A stretch of DNA of 64,000 nucleotides, taken from positions 7,812,001-7,876,000 of the forward strand of contig CAUJLY010000001.1 of assembly GCA_963281155.1 (NCBI GenBank), in the 5' to 3' direction. The notes under the pieces are model-generated. The model was not told the origin of the DNA. It did no database searches and was given only the letters and a program-made list of their open reading frames with translations. A program made the position numbers and the translations under genes. The DNA comes from Rhabditophanes sp. KR3021. Taxonomy: Eukaryota > Nematoda > Chromadorea > Rhabditida > Alloionematidae. Shown one piece after another: positions 1 through 10,400 of the stretch; positions within the stretch are counted from its first letter, which is position 1; the number at the start of each line of letters is the position of its first letter.

Positions 1-130
1 ATGTACTTACTATTATTTCCAAAATTCAGTAAATTAGTCCGAAGCGCAGTATTTGCAATTTTTGTAATGCCTCGTACAGCCGGCAGGAAAGAGCCATTTT
101 AAATCTATTCAATGATTTAGGGCTGAAAAT

Positions 131-450
131 GCCGTGTCTTCTAAACTGCAGAAACAGAATTTTGAAAAAAATATTTCTGCCTTGAAGACAGAGGGTAAAA
201 GAGATACGAAGTTGGTTTTTTCAGACGTCCTCTGATAATATGCTTAAATTGAATTTTTAAAACAACCGTTGCACTAATCTGTAGAGCTGAAAAAACTGAG
301 TTTAACGAGATAAGTCAGAAGTTTAAACTTCAAACGACCTGCTTGAAGGGACAGCTAATAATGTAGGACCACACCGATAAAGATGTATTATTTTTTTGTG
401 ATGAGTTTAGAAGAGTCAAAAAAGGTTTGTATAATCAGAACTCTATGTAG
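131..450 (+). pseudogene. decayed coding relic of unknown family
   Basis: Two stretches read like protein but are full of stops. The first (131-235) has a lysine-rich segment containing SSKLQKQNFEK and ends in TGA. The second (286-450) contains EFNEISQKFKLQTTC and LFFCDEFRRVKKG, with in-frame TAG codons at 364 and 448. I do not recognise the family. The rest of 1-580 shows nothing I can support. It may be the end of a transposase-like gene or of a degraded host gene. Confidence 0.25.
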
Positions 451-580
451 AAATATAAAGGCTTCTTTGAGTAGGAATAAGCCGCCTCCAAGGCAATGAT
501 AAAAAAGAAGTTTCGAAAATGCATTATGTATCTGGTAAAATAAAATCTTTATTGGCATCAAATAAACATCGGAATGAAAA

Positions 581-971
581 TTAACATTTCTTAAGGTCAG
601 TACAGACGGTTTTTCCATCTTTTTTCTCGTTGGCGGGGTCTTCAAGGTACTTGATAATGTCGTCTAATTCGTTCTTAACAAAGGTATCGCAAAGTTCTTT
701 TCCATAAGATCCAAGGAATGAAGTGTCTTTTTCACAGATAGCGATAGCTTTTCCTTCGTCAGCTTGCTAAAAGAGATTAAATAAGTGATATTTGGAATTG
801 GTTTAAACGTACCCCTTCTTCTCCGAGCCACTCCTCCGAGGAACCAACCATGCCTTCACACATAATACATTGGAAAGCATCCAATTGAGTGACCTTGAAG
901 ACTCCTCTTGGCAAGGCAGCAACAACAGCTACCAAACACAATAAAGCAACAATAAACTTAGCACCAAACAT
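581..971 (-). CDS. saposin-like (caenopore-type) secreted protein
   Basis: Two exons, 971-813 and 766-581, are joined by a 46-nt intron (donor GTACGT, acceptor TTTTAG, phase 0) and give 114 residues. An in-frame ATG lies upstream at 995, but the start at 971 gives a clean signal peptide (about residues 1-20, hydrophobic core FIVALLCLVAVVAA). The mature part has the saposin-B six-cysteine pattern: C35-x2-C38, C64, C79 and C108-x5-C114. Single-domain proteins of this kind in nematodes (spp/caenopores) and amoebapores bind membranes and are usually secreted in the gut as antimicrobial effectors. The fold is well supported by cysteine spacing; the antimicrobial role is inferred from the family. 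Confidence 0.85.
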
Positions 972-1977
972 AATTAGTATTGTATAATATACCATGGGAA
1001 ACTGCCCACCTTAAATACTATTCTACTATCTACATGCTACCTTATCATTCAGGATGTGAAGATCCTTAAAAGAATGTTTATTAACCCTTGTTGGTAACTA
1101 CTTTATTAGGGTATATAAGATCCGGGATTGATAAGAAAGGGTTTTTTGAAATGAAAAAGAGTGCAAATTGATAAAGTATGATGTGGTGATAGTTGATTTT
1201 TCGGAATGCGAAGTTGGAATGATTGGTTGGGAGAAATAAGAACTAACTATAAAGATACGAGATAATGAAATATTTTATTAAGTAAAATGTCAATTGATCT
1301 TGATTGTCGTTTGAAACCTTTCCATAGTAACAGCTTAAGTTGGCCCATGACCTAAGCATACATATTACAAAAGTAGAATTTAAAGTACACGTGTTAATCA
1401 AACACAATATATTAATTAAACGTAAATGGAAAAAAGGAATGCAACATTATGGCTGTCCTAATGTTAGCAATTGCTACTAGGGTTAGTCTAAATATAAAAA
1501 CAAGGATAATTCTAGATAACGTAGATCTTAAATGCTGACTCTCAATTCAAAGTGAATCTTTTAGCAGTTCATTTTCATTAATATATACTAATTAAGATGA
1601 TCCACGTCATTTTTATATTCATATTTGCATATTAGTTTAAATTGGAATGGAAGTGCATTTGTCGTTTCTTCCCACGAAATGGTAATAAGATATTTCAGAC
1701 TGTATTTAAATTAATTTAACGTCAATCAATTATTTAATATCGTTTAATTTGGATATGATTATATTTGATGAGCTTTAGTTTTTAAATACCATTTCTATCA
1801 CTTCAAATGAAACACACTGCTTTTAATAAATCTTTATTATTTATTTTGTTACCCATATCATAAACATACTATAAAATTATTTAATATACATGCAATAAAT
1901 GCAGTCTAGAAACTACTTGTAGTATCTGAGGTAATATCTTTTACAATTTTATATCATTTATCATCTCTAACCTTTTC
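972..1977. other. intergenic, no gene seen
   Basis: AT-rich spacer upstream of the saposin-like gene. No ORF, RNA gene or repeat that I can support. Confidence 0.5.
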
Positions 1978-2267
1978 TTAACTCGACTCTTTTAAAAAGA
2001 GTGCCAGTAATCTGTCTCTAGGGCGTCCAAACTTTTGGTGCTTTTGTTGAACAATAGTAACATGGCTTTCTCCCCACTACCATCTCTTTTTAGTTGACGG
2101 GCAATATACTTTGATTACAGCCAAACAAGGAACGTGCGTAGCGGAGTGACATTTGCCAATCTGCACAAATCCTCATTATGTATGTTTTCTTGTCTTACTT
2201 CGCCCCATCTTCTTATGTTGAAGATTCTTCTTAGAATGCTGCGTTCAGTCTTTGCAAGGACATCCAT
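1978..2267 (-). mobile_element. LINE (RTE-like) reverse transcriptase C-terminal relic
   Basis: The minus strand reads from an ATG at 2267 through TERSILRRIFNIR, a charged stretch, then DLCRLANVTPLRTFLVWL and stops at 2115. This matches the layout of the segment after the RT domain in RTE/BovB-type LINEs (ER-x-LRRI, then the conserved 'VTPLRTRI' and 'LRWFGHV' blocks). In another frame it continues with KFGRPRDRLLALFLKESS and a stop at 1978, equivalent to the GRPKKRW-x-D block. The frame break between the blocks marks it as dead. The upstream polymerase domain is absent. Family assignment rests on remembered motif layout. Confidence 0.5.
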
Positions 2268-2347
2268 AACTGTGATGTTGAGGATCAAGTTTGAGCAGCG
2301 TACGCTATTAAGATCGAATTTGTTAATAAATCTTGTAATATTTCATA

Positions 2348-2842
2348 TTAAGCATTAGAACGATTAGCTCCATTAATCTTAGTAGTATAATTGAACCTTC
2401 GTGAAATAGCATCAATTTTGTTGTCTTCGAAATCTTGTCCGTCATATTTCAATAACCCCAAATCATTCATTTGACCGATATTGTTAGCCGCTCTTTTTGT
2501 TAATTCAATGGCTTGATAAGTACAAACTGGTAAGGAGACTGCTGCACCAATAAAGTCTTCAATTATCCTTTCATTTCTAACTTTGTTGCTTACAAAAACA
2601 GTCATGCTTTTTATTGTGGCTTGTTCTGAATATTTCATATTTCCTTTCAGTGGGTCAATTTTGCCATTTTGAATATTCAATTTGATATCACTACCAATTT
2701 TCAGAATTGGTTTGTCAACGGTTGCTAAATTATGAGATAATTTAATGTCTTCTATCTTGATCTTGAAACCTTCTAGATATTTATTCTTTGCTGATGTAGC
2801 AAGGCCAATATTTACAAATTGGACCAAAGAATGATGCTTCAT
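2348..2842 (-). CDS. hypothetical protein, single-exon ORF
   Basis: An open frame of 164 codons from ATG at 2842 to TAA at 2348. The protein is lysine- and isoleucine-rich, lacks a signal peptide or clear membrane helix, and alternates charged and hydrophobic residues (for example FKIKIEDIKLSHNLATVDK). I do not recognise it. It lies directly beside the LINE relic, so a mobile-element origin is possible, though nothing in the sequence shows it. Another ATG at about 2869 opens only a short frame. The uninterrupted length in AT-rich DNA suggests a real gene or a recently lost one. It could also be the last exon of a longer gene. Confidence 0.45.
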   Translation of the reverse strand: MKHHSLVQFVNIGLATSAKNKYLEGFKIKIEDIKLSHNLATVDKPILKIGSDIKLNIQNGKIDPLKGNMKYSEQATIKSMTVFVSNKVRNERIIEDFIGAAVSLPVCTYQAIELTKRAANNIGQMNDLGLLKYDGQDFEDNKIDAISRRFNYTTKINGANRSNA

Positions 2843-3053
2843 TCGAAAACTTATGAATTGGATCCATCTTTAATAAAACCTCAATCCACTGACTGTTTAT
2901 ATGACTCAATGTGTATATTCAATTGTTATTATACAATATGAGCCTTAAATATACTTTGTGCGTTATTTTACTAATATTACGAAGTTTGAATAAAATTTTA
3001 TTCCTTATTAAAAATGCAATGTATAAAATACGATATAAAATGAATTAACGTCT

Positions 3054-5845
3054 CTAAATCTTTTTTAAATATTTATTAAAGTTAGTAGCACGTTGATGAC
3101 GTGAGATATCAGCAGTGGGTTCGCGTGGTTTCGTCGGTAAGATAGTTTTTGTCTGAGTAACCGATTGTTTCTTATTTGACAAACATTCAGGCATATCTTT
3201 ATTGATGTTGTGCAACTTGTTGATAAATTTAAGAATCAATTGAGAATCGAATATTTCCTTATTACCCCAAAAATACAAAACCTTGGTGATTTTGACCCTC
3301 AAATTACTTTTTACTTCTTGACAGGTAAGAGAATCGTAATACTTGAAGATTAAACCAAATATGAACTCAATTTCAATTCCAAATTCAGTAAGGTATGATT
3401 GTAAGTTTTGCTCCTTACAATTCTTTGCATAAAACATCACATCGCTGATTATGTAACAAATGTTTATACAAACAAACGGAACATTTAAACTAGTCAGTGT
3501 ATTTTTGATTTGACCAATCACATCTTTGCACTCTCCAACATGTTCTACCAAAAATCTACAACCCTTTGCAATTTGGTCGTGACTTAGATCTGTGTTCTCC
3601 AAAATGCGTTTCAACTTTTCTTTATCACCACCATTCAACAATATTTTGTCTCCTGATTCCTCAGCAGTTGGCTGTTTGTAATTGAAAGCCGTTTTGTACA
3701 AAAACTCAGGCATTTCTTTCCACAATTTGAATTTAGGAGAGGGCGGAACAAAAATTGGACCTTTTTCGAATATTCTTACACCCTTAGTAGACCACTTATC
3801 AATAGATTCCCCACAAGCAATAGAGTAGCACTTCCATAATAAGTAGTTGTTTTCAATTGTTCCTGGTCTTATGATGTTGACAGTTGATATTTCTTCCTCA
3901 TTAGATTCATAGACCATTATTGTTTTGTTCGATATAATCTGAGAGATAATATTATGGAAACCACAATATTCAGGGACTAATCCAATTCGAACCAATTGGT
4001 GAATTCGAAGCAAAACTCTTTCGTTGTCTGGTATAAACACTTTAACATACGACTTCTTATGAAGGTTTAAGAAAGAAGTGGCATACTCTGGTTTATTTAA
4101 CTCATTTAAGTTTGTTAAACTTTTTCGATCGCTCCCACATACAAAATTATCCATCCCTTTCTCCAAAACGTGTGAACCAGTTTCACAATTAAAAAGCATC
4201 CCGGTATCACTCATATTCGGCAGGTATTTGATCAAACTCTCGGGATAATGAATCTGAAATAAGGGAATTAGCATAGTTAAAAGTATATTTAGATCTAGGA
4301 TAATAAGAGATACTCCAATCAAGAGTCTCCTTTGTTGTATCATACATTTTTGTTAAAAACGTAACTTACTATCTTTCTCTCATCCTTTTTATTTTTCTCC
4401 GAGGCAAATGATATTTTGAGTTTTCTACTCCCAAATAATTGATCGTTCATTCCAACAATACATCGTTCCGCATCTTTCCTCGATGAAAAATGTACGAACC
4501 CTCGTGCAGAAAAGGAATGATCGCAAATACCTTCCTCAGTTGTTTCTGTAATTTGGTTGATATTCCAACCCAACAACGGCCCATAACTTCCAAACGTGCT
4601 TTTTACAAGATCATCAGTAAATGGCACAGGCAACCCGGAAACGTACAAATTTGTTGTTACCAAAACGTCAGGTATTGTGGGTGTCTCCATTTCATTTGAA
4701 ATTCTTACCTCTTCACTCCCCAAAGCTTCATTTATTGGGTTGATGGTTTCCTGGCGAGGCACAACATTTACCATTGGTTGGTCAGGTGGGGTAAGTTTTG
4801 GTTCATCAATAACTACATTATATTCGAAAGATCCATGATTGTGTACAGGTTTGGAAAGCTTTGAATTCGAAAACCTTTCATGGTTCATAAATGAGCGTTC
4901 AAAAACTTTTGGCCGTAACCTTTGTGGCTGAACGGACCCCAAATTATGTTCCTGCATATATCCCATATTAGGTGGTGGAGCAGATCCAAAACTTGAACGT
5001 GCAATGTTTTTGGTAGACCTAAAAGATGGCGCAATGTAATTTTCTGGTGGCGCATTAAAATATCCTGATGGACCATTAAAATATTTTGGTGTAGCAAAAG
5101 AATGTCCTCTTAGTTGAGCGTTGTAATTTGCGTAAGAAGAAATAAAGTTTGGTGGTGGACTTTGATTTTGGTGTGAAGCAGTGTAATTTACAGGTAGCGG
5201 TTTAATGTAACATGTTGGTGGAGCAACAAACGTGTGATCAAAACCAGAGCTATTTAAGAAATAGCTTGAGTTATTCCCAGAGTGAAACATGTTTGATTGA
5301 CCTCCTGCAATCATATTACGAAACGAGTGCTGTGTGTGCTCCCCAATATTACCATTCATCGGAAAATGGTAAGGCCAAGTATTGCCATTGCCAACTGCCA
5401 TTGTATGTTCGTTTGGGATATCAAATCGCCTGGCACAGTACCTATTAGAGTGTTGTACCGTTTCCCAATTGTGATTTAACATGCCTTGAGGTCCCACGTC
5501 AAAACGCGAAACTCGTCTTTTTTCCACCCCAGGATGATTGGGCATTGGTGGTATGGTTGTTTGTGATTGGAATTGAATCCTATGCTCAGGATTTTGATCA
5601 AATTGGTTCCATGTAAAAGATGCTAAAAATAAAAAGGTTAATGTAATAGAAAATGAATAAGATGACCAAAATGACTTACGTTTAATAAATATGTTACTTT
5701 TTATATTAGCGGCTTTCAAACCTCTATCCAAGTTAATTTTCTTCTTTGGCGGACTGCAATGTCGATTAATAGGTTTCTTGATAACTTTGTTGATATTATC
5801 TTCATCCTTCTTATTTACTGTTCTTTTTCGATAATAGGATGACAT
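3054..5845 (-). CDS. SR140/U2SURP-like splicing factor (RRM-SURP-CID)
   Basis: Three exons (5845-5680, 5622-4370, 4253-3054) with in-phase GT-AG introns give 872 residues. Residues 1-370 are disordered, with many N, P, F, H and G. An RRM follows at about 378-463, with TTNLYVSGLP as RNP2 and ARGFVHF as RNP1. A SURP-type region lies at about 543-630, with LLWKCYSIACGES-x-DKW followed by the PPSP-type stretch. A CID (RPR) helical domain covers about 680-820. This order is that of U2-associated SR140, a U2 snRNP-linked splicing factor that contacts RNA and the polymerase CTD. The C-terminal RS tail is missing and the sequence is divergent, so it may be a paralogue. The ATG at 5845 follows an ATTTAG acceptor at 5847, with a possible 5' UTR exon ending near 5960. 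Confidence 0.8.
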
Positions 5846-6862
5846 TCTAAATGTCATAATGTTGCAGAGTAATGCAAAAAGTACAAATATCACGTAAAAG
5901 ATTTTTTCAGCGGTAATAATTGGTAAACCGTATATTAGTTTCGTTAAAAGACTACTTACTATGCTCCAAAGCCTAGCATGTAGTTTACATTTTTTAAATA
6001 GGCTTTCTGTGATAAGACAACATATTCATCTTGTACCTAACCAATAACTAATTTTAAGAGCTTGGGTGTTAATTGAATTGTATTTGTTGTAATCAATTCA
6101 AAGTTCACATATGGCTCCTGCTTTTATCAAAAATACAAAGATAAATGTTGCAAAATCTAAAGAGGGAGTACAATACCAACGTTGTATTGCTTGACCGTAT
6201 TTTAGCAAAACACGATAATTAGAAGCCGGCAACTTTCCACAAATAATATCCCGAATACTAATAAATTGTCAAAATGTAAATACAATATTACTATGACTCT
6301 AAATTTGGTCAAAGTGGACTTGTAATTGAAAACATTTTTGCATAAGCAATTAAGTTGAAAATATCGGAATGCATATTTAAAAATATGAAATAACCACATT
6401 AGGAATACACCTTTTCGAGACTTTCTGTTTTTATCATTGCCTTGCAAGCGGTCTATCCCTAACCAAATGAGATTTCAACTTTCTACTGAATTCTTTTTAT
6501 TATGCAGCATCCATGTAAATTACTTAAATCATAACTGTTTAAACATCAATTATCGTAATTGCGGGAAATTTAACAAAATATAGTTGCTTTCAAACGCAAA
6601 CAGTACGAATCGATATAAAAATTCACTCTCTCTAAATACATCCTTTGTACAGTTTATAAAGCAAATCTTAATAACAATCATTAAGTTTATGATCAGTCAA
6701 AAACATTCATCATATATTTTGCAGAATCATTTATTGAAACTAAACACTTATTGATTATGATCGTTGAGCTTCCTGATATACTAATTAACGTTTATCCAAA
6801 TTTTGTCTGTAATTTTTGTACTAATACTTTTAGTTAATTCAAAATAACTCATTTCAATTATT
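5846..6862. other. intergenic between divergent genes
   Basis: Contains a possible untranslated first exon of the SR140-like gene (donor GTAAGTAG near 5958 on the minus strand). Otherwise AT-rich with no supported gene; an 81-codon minus-strand ORF at 6202-6447 has no protein-like features. Confidence 0.4.
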
Positions 6863-7823
6863 ATGCCTGCGAGATACAAACTAATTGCAATATTCATATT
6901 TTGTCTTTACTCGAACTGCTATTCTTCCAACATTACATCAGTACGGGGGGATATTTGCCTTAATTCAACTTGTCAAAACAATAGTACTTGTGTATCAGAT
7001 AACAATGAATATAGTTGTCAATGTGCAAGGAATTGCCATTATGGAATATTTTGTGAAATTCAAAAATGTTCAAACCAATTCACTGGGATTCTCTTGTATG
7101 TAGTTTTTGGAATGTGTGCTTTCTTGTATCTTATTGTTATATTCAAATTTATAAAATTTTATATTAAAATTCTCTATCCTATGGTTTGTTATTTGAATTT
7201 AAAAATAAATGTTATTTTAGAAAACTATGTTTAAAGGAGATAAGAACTACTATATGGATGTGTGCCCAACATATGATGAAACAACAAGTGCTATCAAGCA
7301 AACCTTAGTTGTTCGTCGATCATATTCTCCAACTTGCTTTCCAACAACTATTGTTGATAAGGAGAATGGTAAGAAAGGGTGCTTTTCAAATAATGAAAAA
7401 GTGGAAGAGGCAAAGGCCAATTCGAGTTGTACAAAATCAAATGTCAGTACAATTTTGCATATTCCATTTAGTAGAATTAGACCTACCTACAAGGAATCTA
7501 AGGTTGAAAAGGGTAGAAAGGAGGAAACAATAAAGAATGAACAAGTCTCTACTTCCTGTGAATCAGGAGATTGCTCCAACACAATGACAAGTTTTACTGA
7601 GGACTATAGTACACATGATCTTATGAATGGAATCATTTCAAAGATGGCATTGAAAGAGATAAAGAAAGTAAATCAAAACTCCTTAAAAGGAAGTTCATAT
7701 GAAAATTTAACTCCAGTAAAAACAGTTAATCAAGCTAAAATTGAGGCTGGTTTACAAAGACTGAAACGCCGAAGCCCGGATCACGATTCTAGCCAAAAGC
7801 GAACTATTGATAATAGCCCATAA
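6863..7823 (+). CDS. single-EGF type I membrane protein
   Basis: Exons 6863-7183 and 7221-7823 flank a 37-nt intron (GTTTGT...TTTTAG, phase 0) and give 307 residues. A signal peptide (core LIAIFIFCLYSNCYS) precedes an EGF-like module: C32-x4-C37-x5-C43-x8-C52-x-C54, then C64, with an extra C58 inside the last loop. A transmembrane helix spans about 75-98, followed by a basic stop-transfer segment and a 200-residue cytoplasmic tail rich in K, S and T with no catalytic motif. Topology suggests a cell-surface ligand or adhesion protein with EGF outside. I cannot assign a named orthologue; the EGF spacing is Notch-like rather than growth-factor-like. The AG before the second exon, not an internal start, joins the two frames. 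Confidence 0.7.
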
Positions 7824-8816
7824 TACTTTTTCCAATATACTATCTTTTATGACGCTAATATTTTTGAATAAAATCATGTTTTCCCGACTTCTTTTTTAGA
7901 TTGTTCTGCAAAAATATTGAATACCTCACCGTTACAAATCATGTACTCTAATTTGTTTAACCAACAAGTATGATAAATAAGCCTTGATATTTATTTTAAG
8001 CTTAATGATCAATTTGCTGCATATGAAACTAAACTTTACTAAAAATAAATAGTCGCCTAATTATTTGCCAATTTAAAATTCAAATCAAATCAATTTTTTA
8101 TAATTATCTATTAAATTTATTAGAACCATGTATTAAATTTATTAGAATCATGTATTTAGTTTATTAGAATCATGTATTAAATTTATTAGAATCATAGTAG
8201 CAAACGAATAATTTGATCTACCTCAATTTATTCGGTGGTTTATGAATTTGTTTCAATTACTTTCTATGTTTACAAATACGCACAATTTATTAAAAAGAGG
8301 CATAACAGTAAATAATTTACAAAATTATAATAGTTGCATTGCATTGTGTTATAATTTCTTCATCTCTAATTTCAATAGTGGTATGTTCCCATATTCTTGG
8401 ATATGGAATGTTTATAGAAAGCCAATCAATTTTTAAAGCTGTTAGAAAATACTTTAAGTTATTTTATGTCTTATAATTGAAGAAAAAGGAAGATTTGAAT
8501 ATCAACTGATAATATGTTTTCTTAGATTAATATTGTTTAAAAGTGGTGATCCGATTTATAAATCTCTAATTTAATTCTTTTAAATTGTAGTTTAATTTCT
8601 TTATTTCACAATGTTTGATATAATTAGTAAAGCTAATGCACAATTTGCTTAGATACGACAATCATCAAAAAATGTAAGAATTGCATCATTCAAGTAATTG
8701 AAAATTATACTTATTAAATTTAAAAAGTATTTAATTGTTATAATTATATTACTTTATTATGGTTTTAAACGACAAAATTATTAGTTAAAAAAGATATCAA
8801 TTATGTATTTATCAAA
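7824..8816. other. intergenic with minisatellite
   Basis: AT-rich spacer. A poly(A) signal-like AATAAA lies at about 7866-7873. A 22-bp tandem array sits at 8109-8196. A 64-codon ORF at 8242-8436 on the plus strand is of low complexity and not supported as a gene. Confidence 0.5.
8109..8196. repeat. 22-bp minisatellite, four copies
   Basis: Four consecutive 22-bp units of the form TATTAAATTTATTAGAATCATG starting at 8109, 8131, 8153 and 8175. Copies differ by one to three substitutions and there are no indels between them. Confidence 0.9.
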
Positions 8817-9320
8817 TCAATTGGATCCACAAGAAATATCGTCTCTTGAAATACAGTATTCGTCGTTAACATCACTTTCACGAACTACATAGTCAGAGGT
8901 TTGTTGTGTTGATTGAGTATCTTCATACCTTATAATCGGTTCATAGAAGACAGTTCCACAGTTAGTTAGTGTTGCTTGTTGAGGAACATCACGACGTTTC
9001 TTCAATTTTCGGGCATGTTTCTCATAAATTGTATTATGGAGAGTAACATTGCGTAGAGGTTGATGGTGTGCATCCAATATGTTGACCATAAAGTCCTAAA
9101 CATTCAAATATCATTAAATTCATATTTAGCTTACCCTGCAACCAATGTAAATCAAACCAAACCCAACCAAAGTAGCTAAAGTTCTCAATGAACGGTCTTG
9201 GAGAACACCATAAATGTTTTCATAAGCAAGTAAGATTCCGACGATGAAAAACAATATTTTGATGCAATTTTCTCTTTCCCTCTCCGCTTGGAGAGTAGTA
9301 GATCTTGAAAATGCAGCCAT
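8817..9320 (-). CDS. small two-transmembrane protein, unknown family
   Basis: Exons 9320-9135 and 9095-8817 with a 39-nt intron (GTAAGC...TTTAG, phase 0) give 154 residues. Two hydrophobic segments (about 20-36, CIKILFFIVGILLAY, and 48-62, LATLVGFGLIYIGC) are joined by a short charged loop, so both ends probably face the same side. The C-terminal 90 residues are hydrophilic, with a basic patch (HARKLKKRRD) followed by an acidic, serine/threonine-rich tail. It has the size and shape of a small ER or organelle membrane protein, but I recognise no family. Clean splicing and hydropathy support a real gene. Confidence 0.6.
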
Positions 9321-10400
9321 CGTTAATTAAGGAATTAATTGATATTAGGCGAATCATTTCTTTTAAACTGGTAATATAGTCAACATTTGCATTTTGATGT
9401 AATTAAAATTTCTTCATCAACAATATCAATTCAAATACTTAAAATTCATCAAATATATCAGCTTGTTGCATATACAAAAGAAAACAAATAATACTTAAAT
9501 TTCGAGAAATCACGAAAATAATTAGACCCGCCAACAGATTGGATGGTATCCGATAATATCCGGATGAAAGGGATAGATAATATTTCTATATTTAATAAAT
9601 TTTTATAATGAGTACTTAAAGTTGGTATTAAACGCTTATATTCTCAATATTTACTATAAATTGAGATAATAAATCATCACCTTTAATATTTGCTCTTCTG
9701 TTATCTCCCAATAAAATTACATTAGTTAAATTCTTTCATTGGGAACACATAAAATTATCTTGAAGTACAAATTGTTATTTATTTTTAACTATCAATTTTG
9801 TATGTTCCTACCATAATGATCGTTAATCTATGACATCGAACATGAACAAAAATACCATTACTAAATCATTCTACTTAAAACTTGAGTTTATATCATTAAC
9901 AAATAAACACTTTACTTTTATTATTCTTGTGTGTGTTCACTGCACTTTCTTCTGTTAATTCTGTTAGATAATCAGCGGCATTGGGACTTTGTTAACATTC
10001 TTGCATCCAACATTGTTATATTAATTGCTAATTTTAAAGATAGAATGTATTTATGATGAACTAATAAATTTAACTTGTTTATATACTCCCTTAATGTTGA
10101 TGTAAAATGCTGGAAATTCCCATAAAATATGTAGATATGATGAGATATCTATTCTATAAGCAAATGCTATTATACAATTCAAATAGTGCCGTTTAATGTC
10201 TGAAATTAGGTATCTGTTAATGTACAATCAAAAACAACCAACCAACAAACACATCATTATTTAATGAAATATGAATAATACACACTTATTTTTATTCTTC
10301 GAAAGATCACTTAAATCATTCCAAATAGTGACACAAAAAAAATTTAAAATTATATTTATAATTAATACGACACATTTATTATTGTGATATGTCCATCATT
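9321..10400. other. intergenic, no gene seen
   Basis: About 1.1 kb of AT-rich DNA between two minus-strand genes; no ORF with protein-like composition and no repeat I can support. Confidence 0.5.

Noticed and set aside
388..645. 85-codon minus-strand ORF near the left edge
   Set aside because: It overlaps saposin exon 2 in another frame; the cysteine pattern identifies the correct frame.
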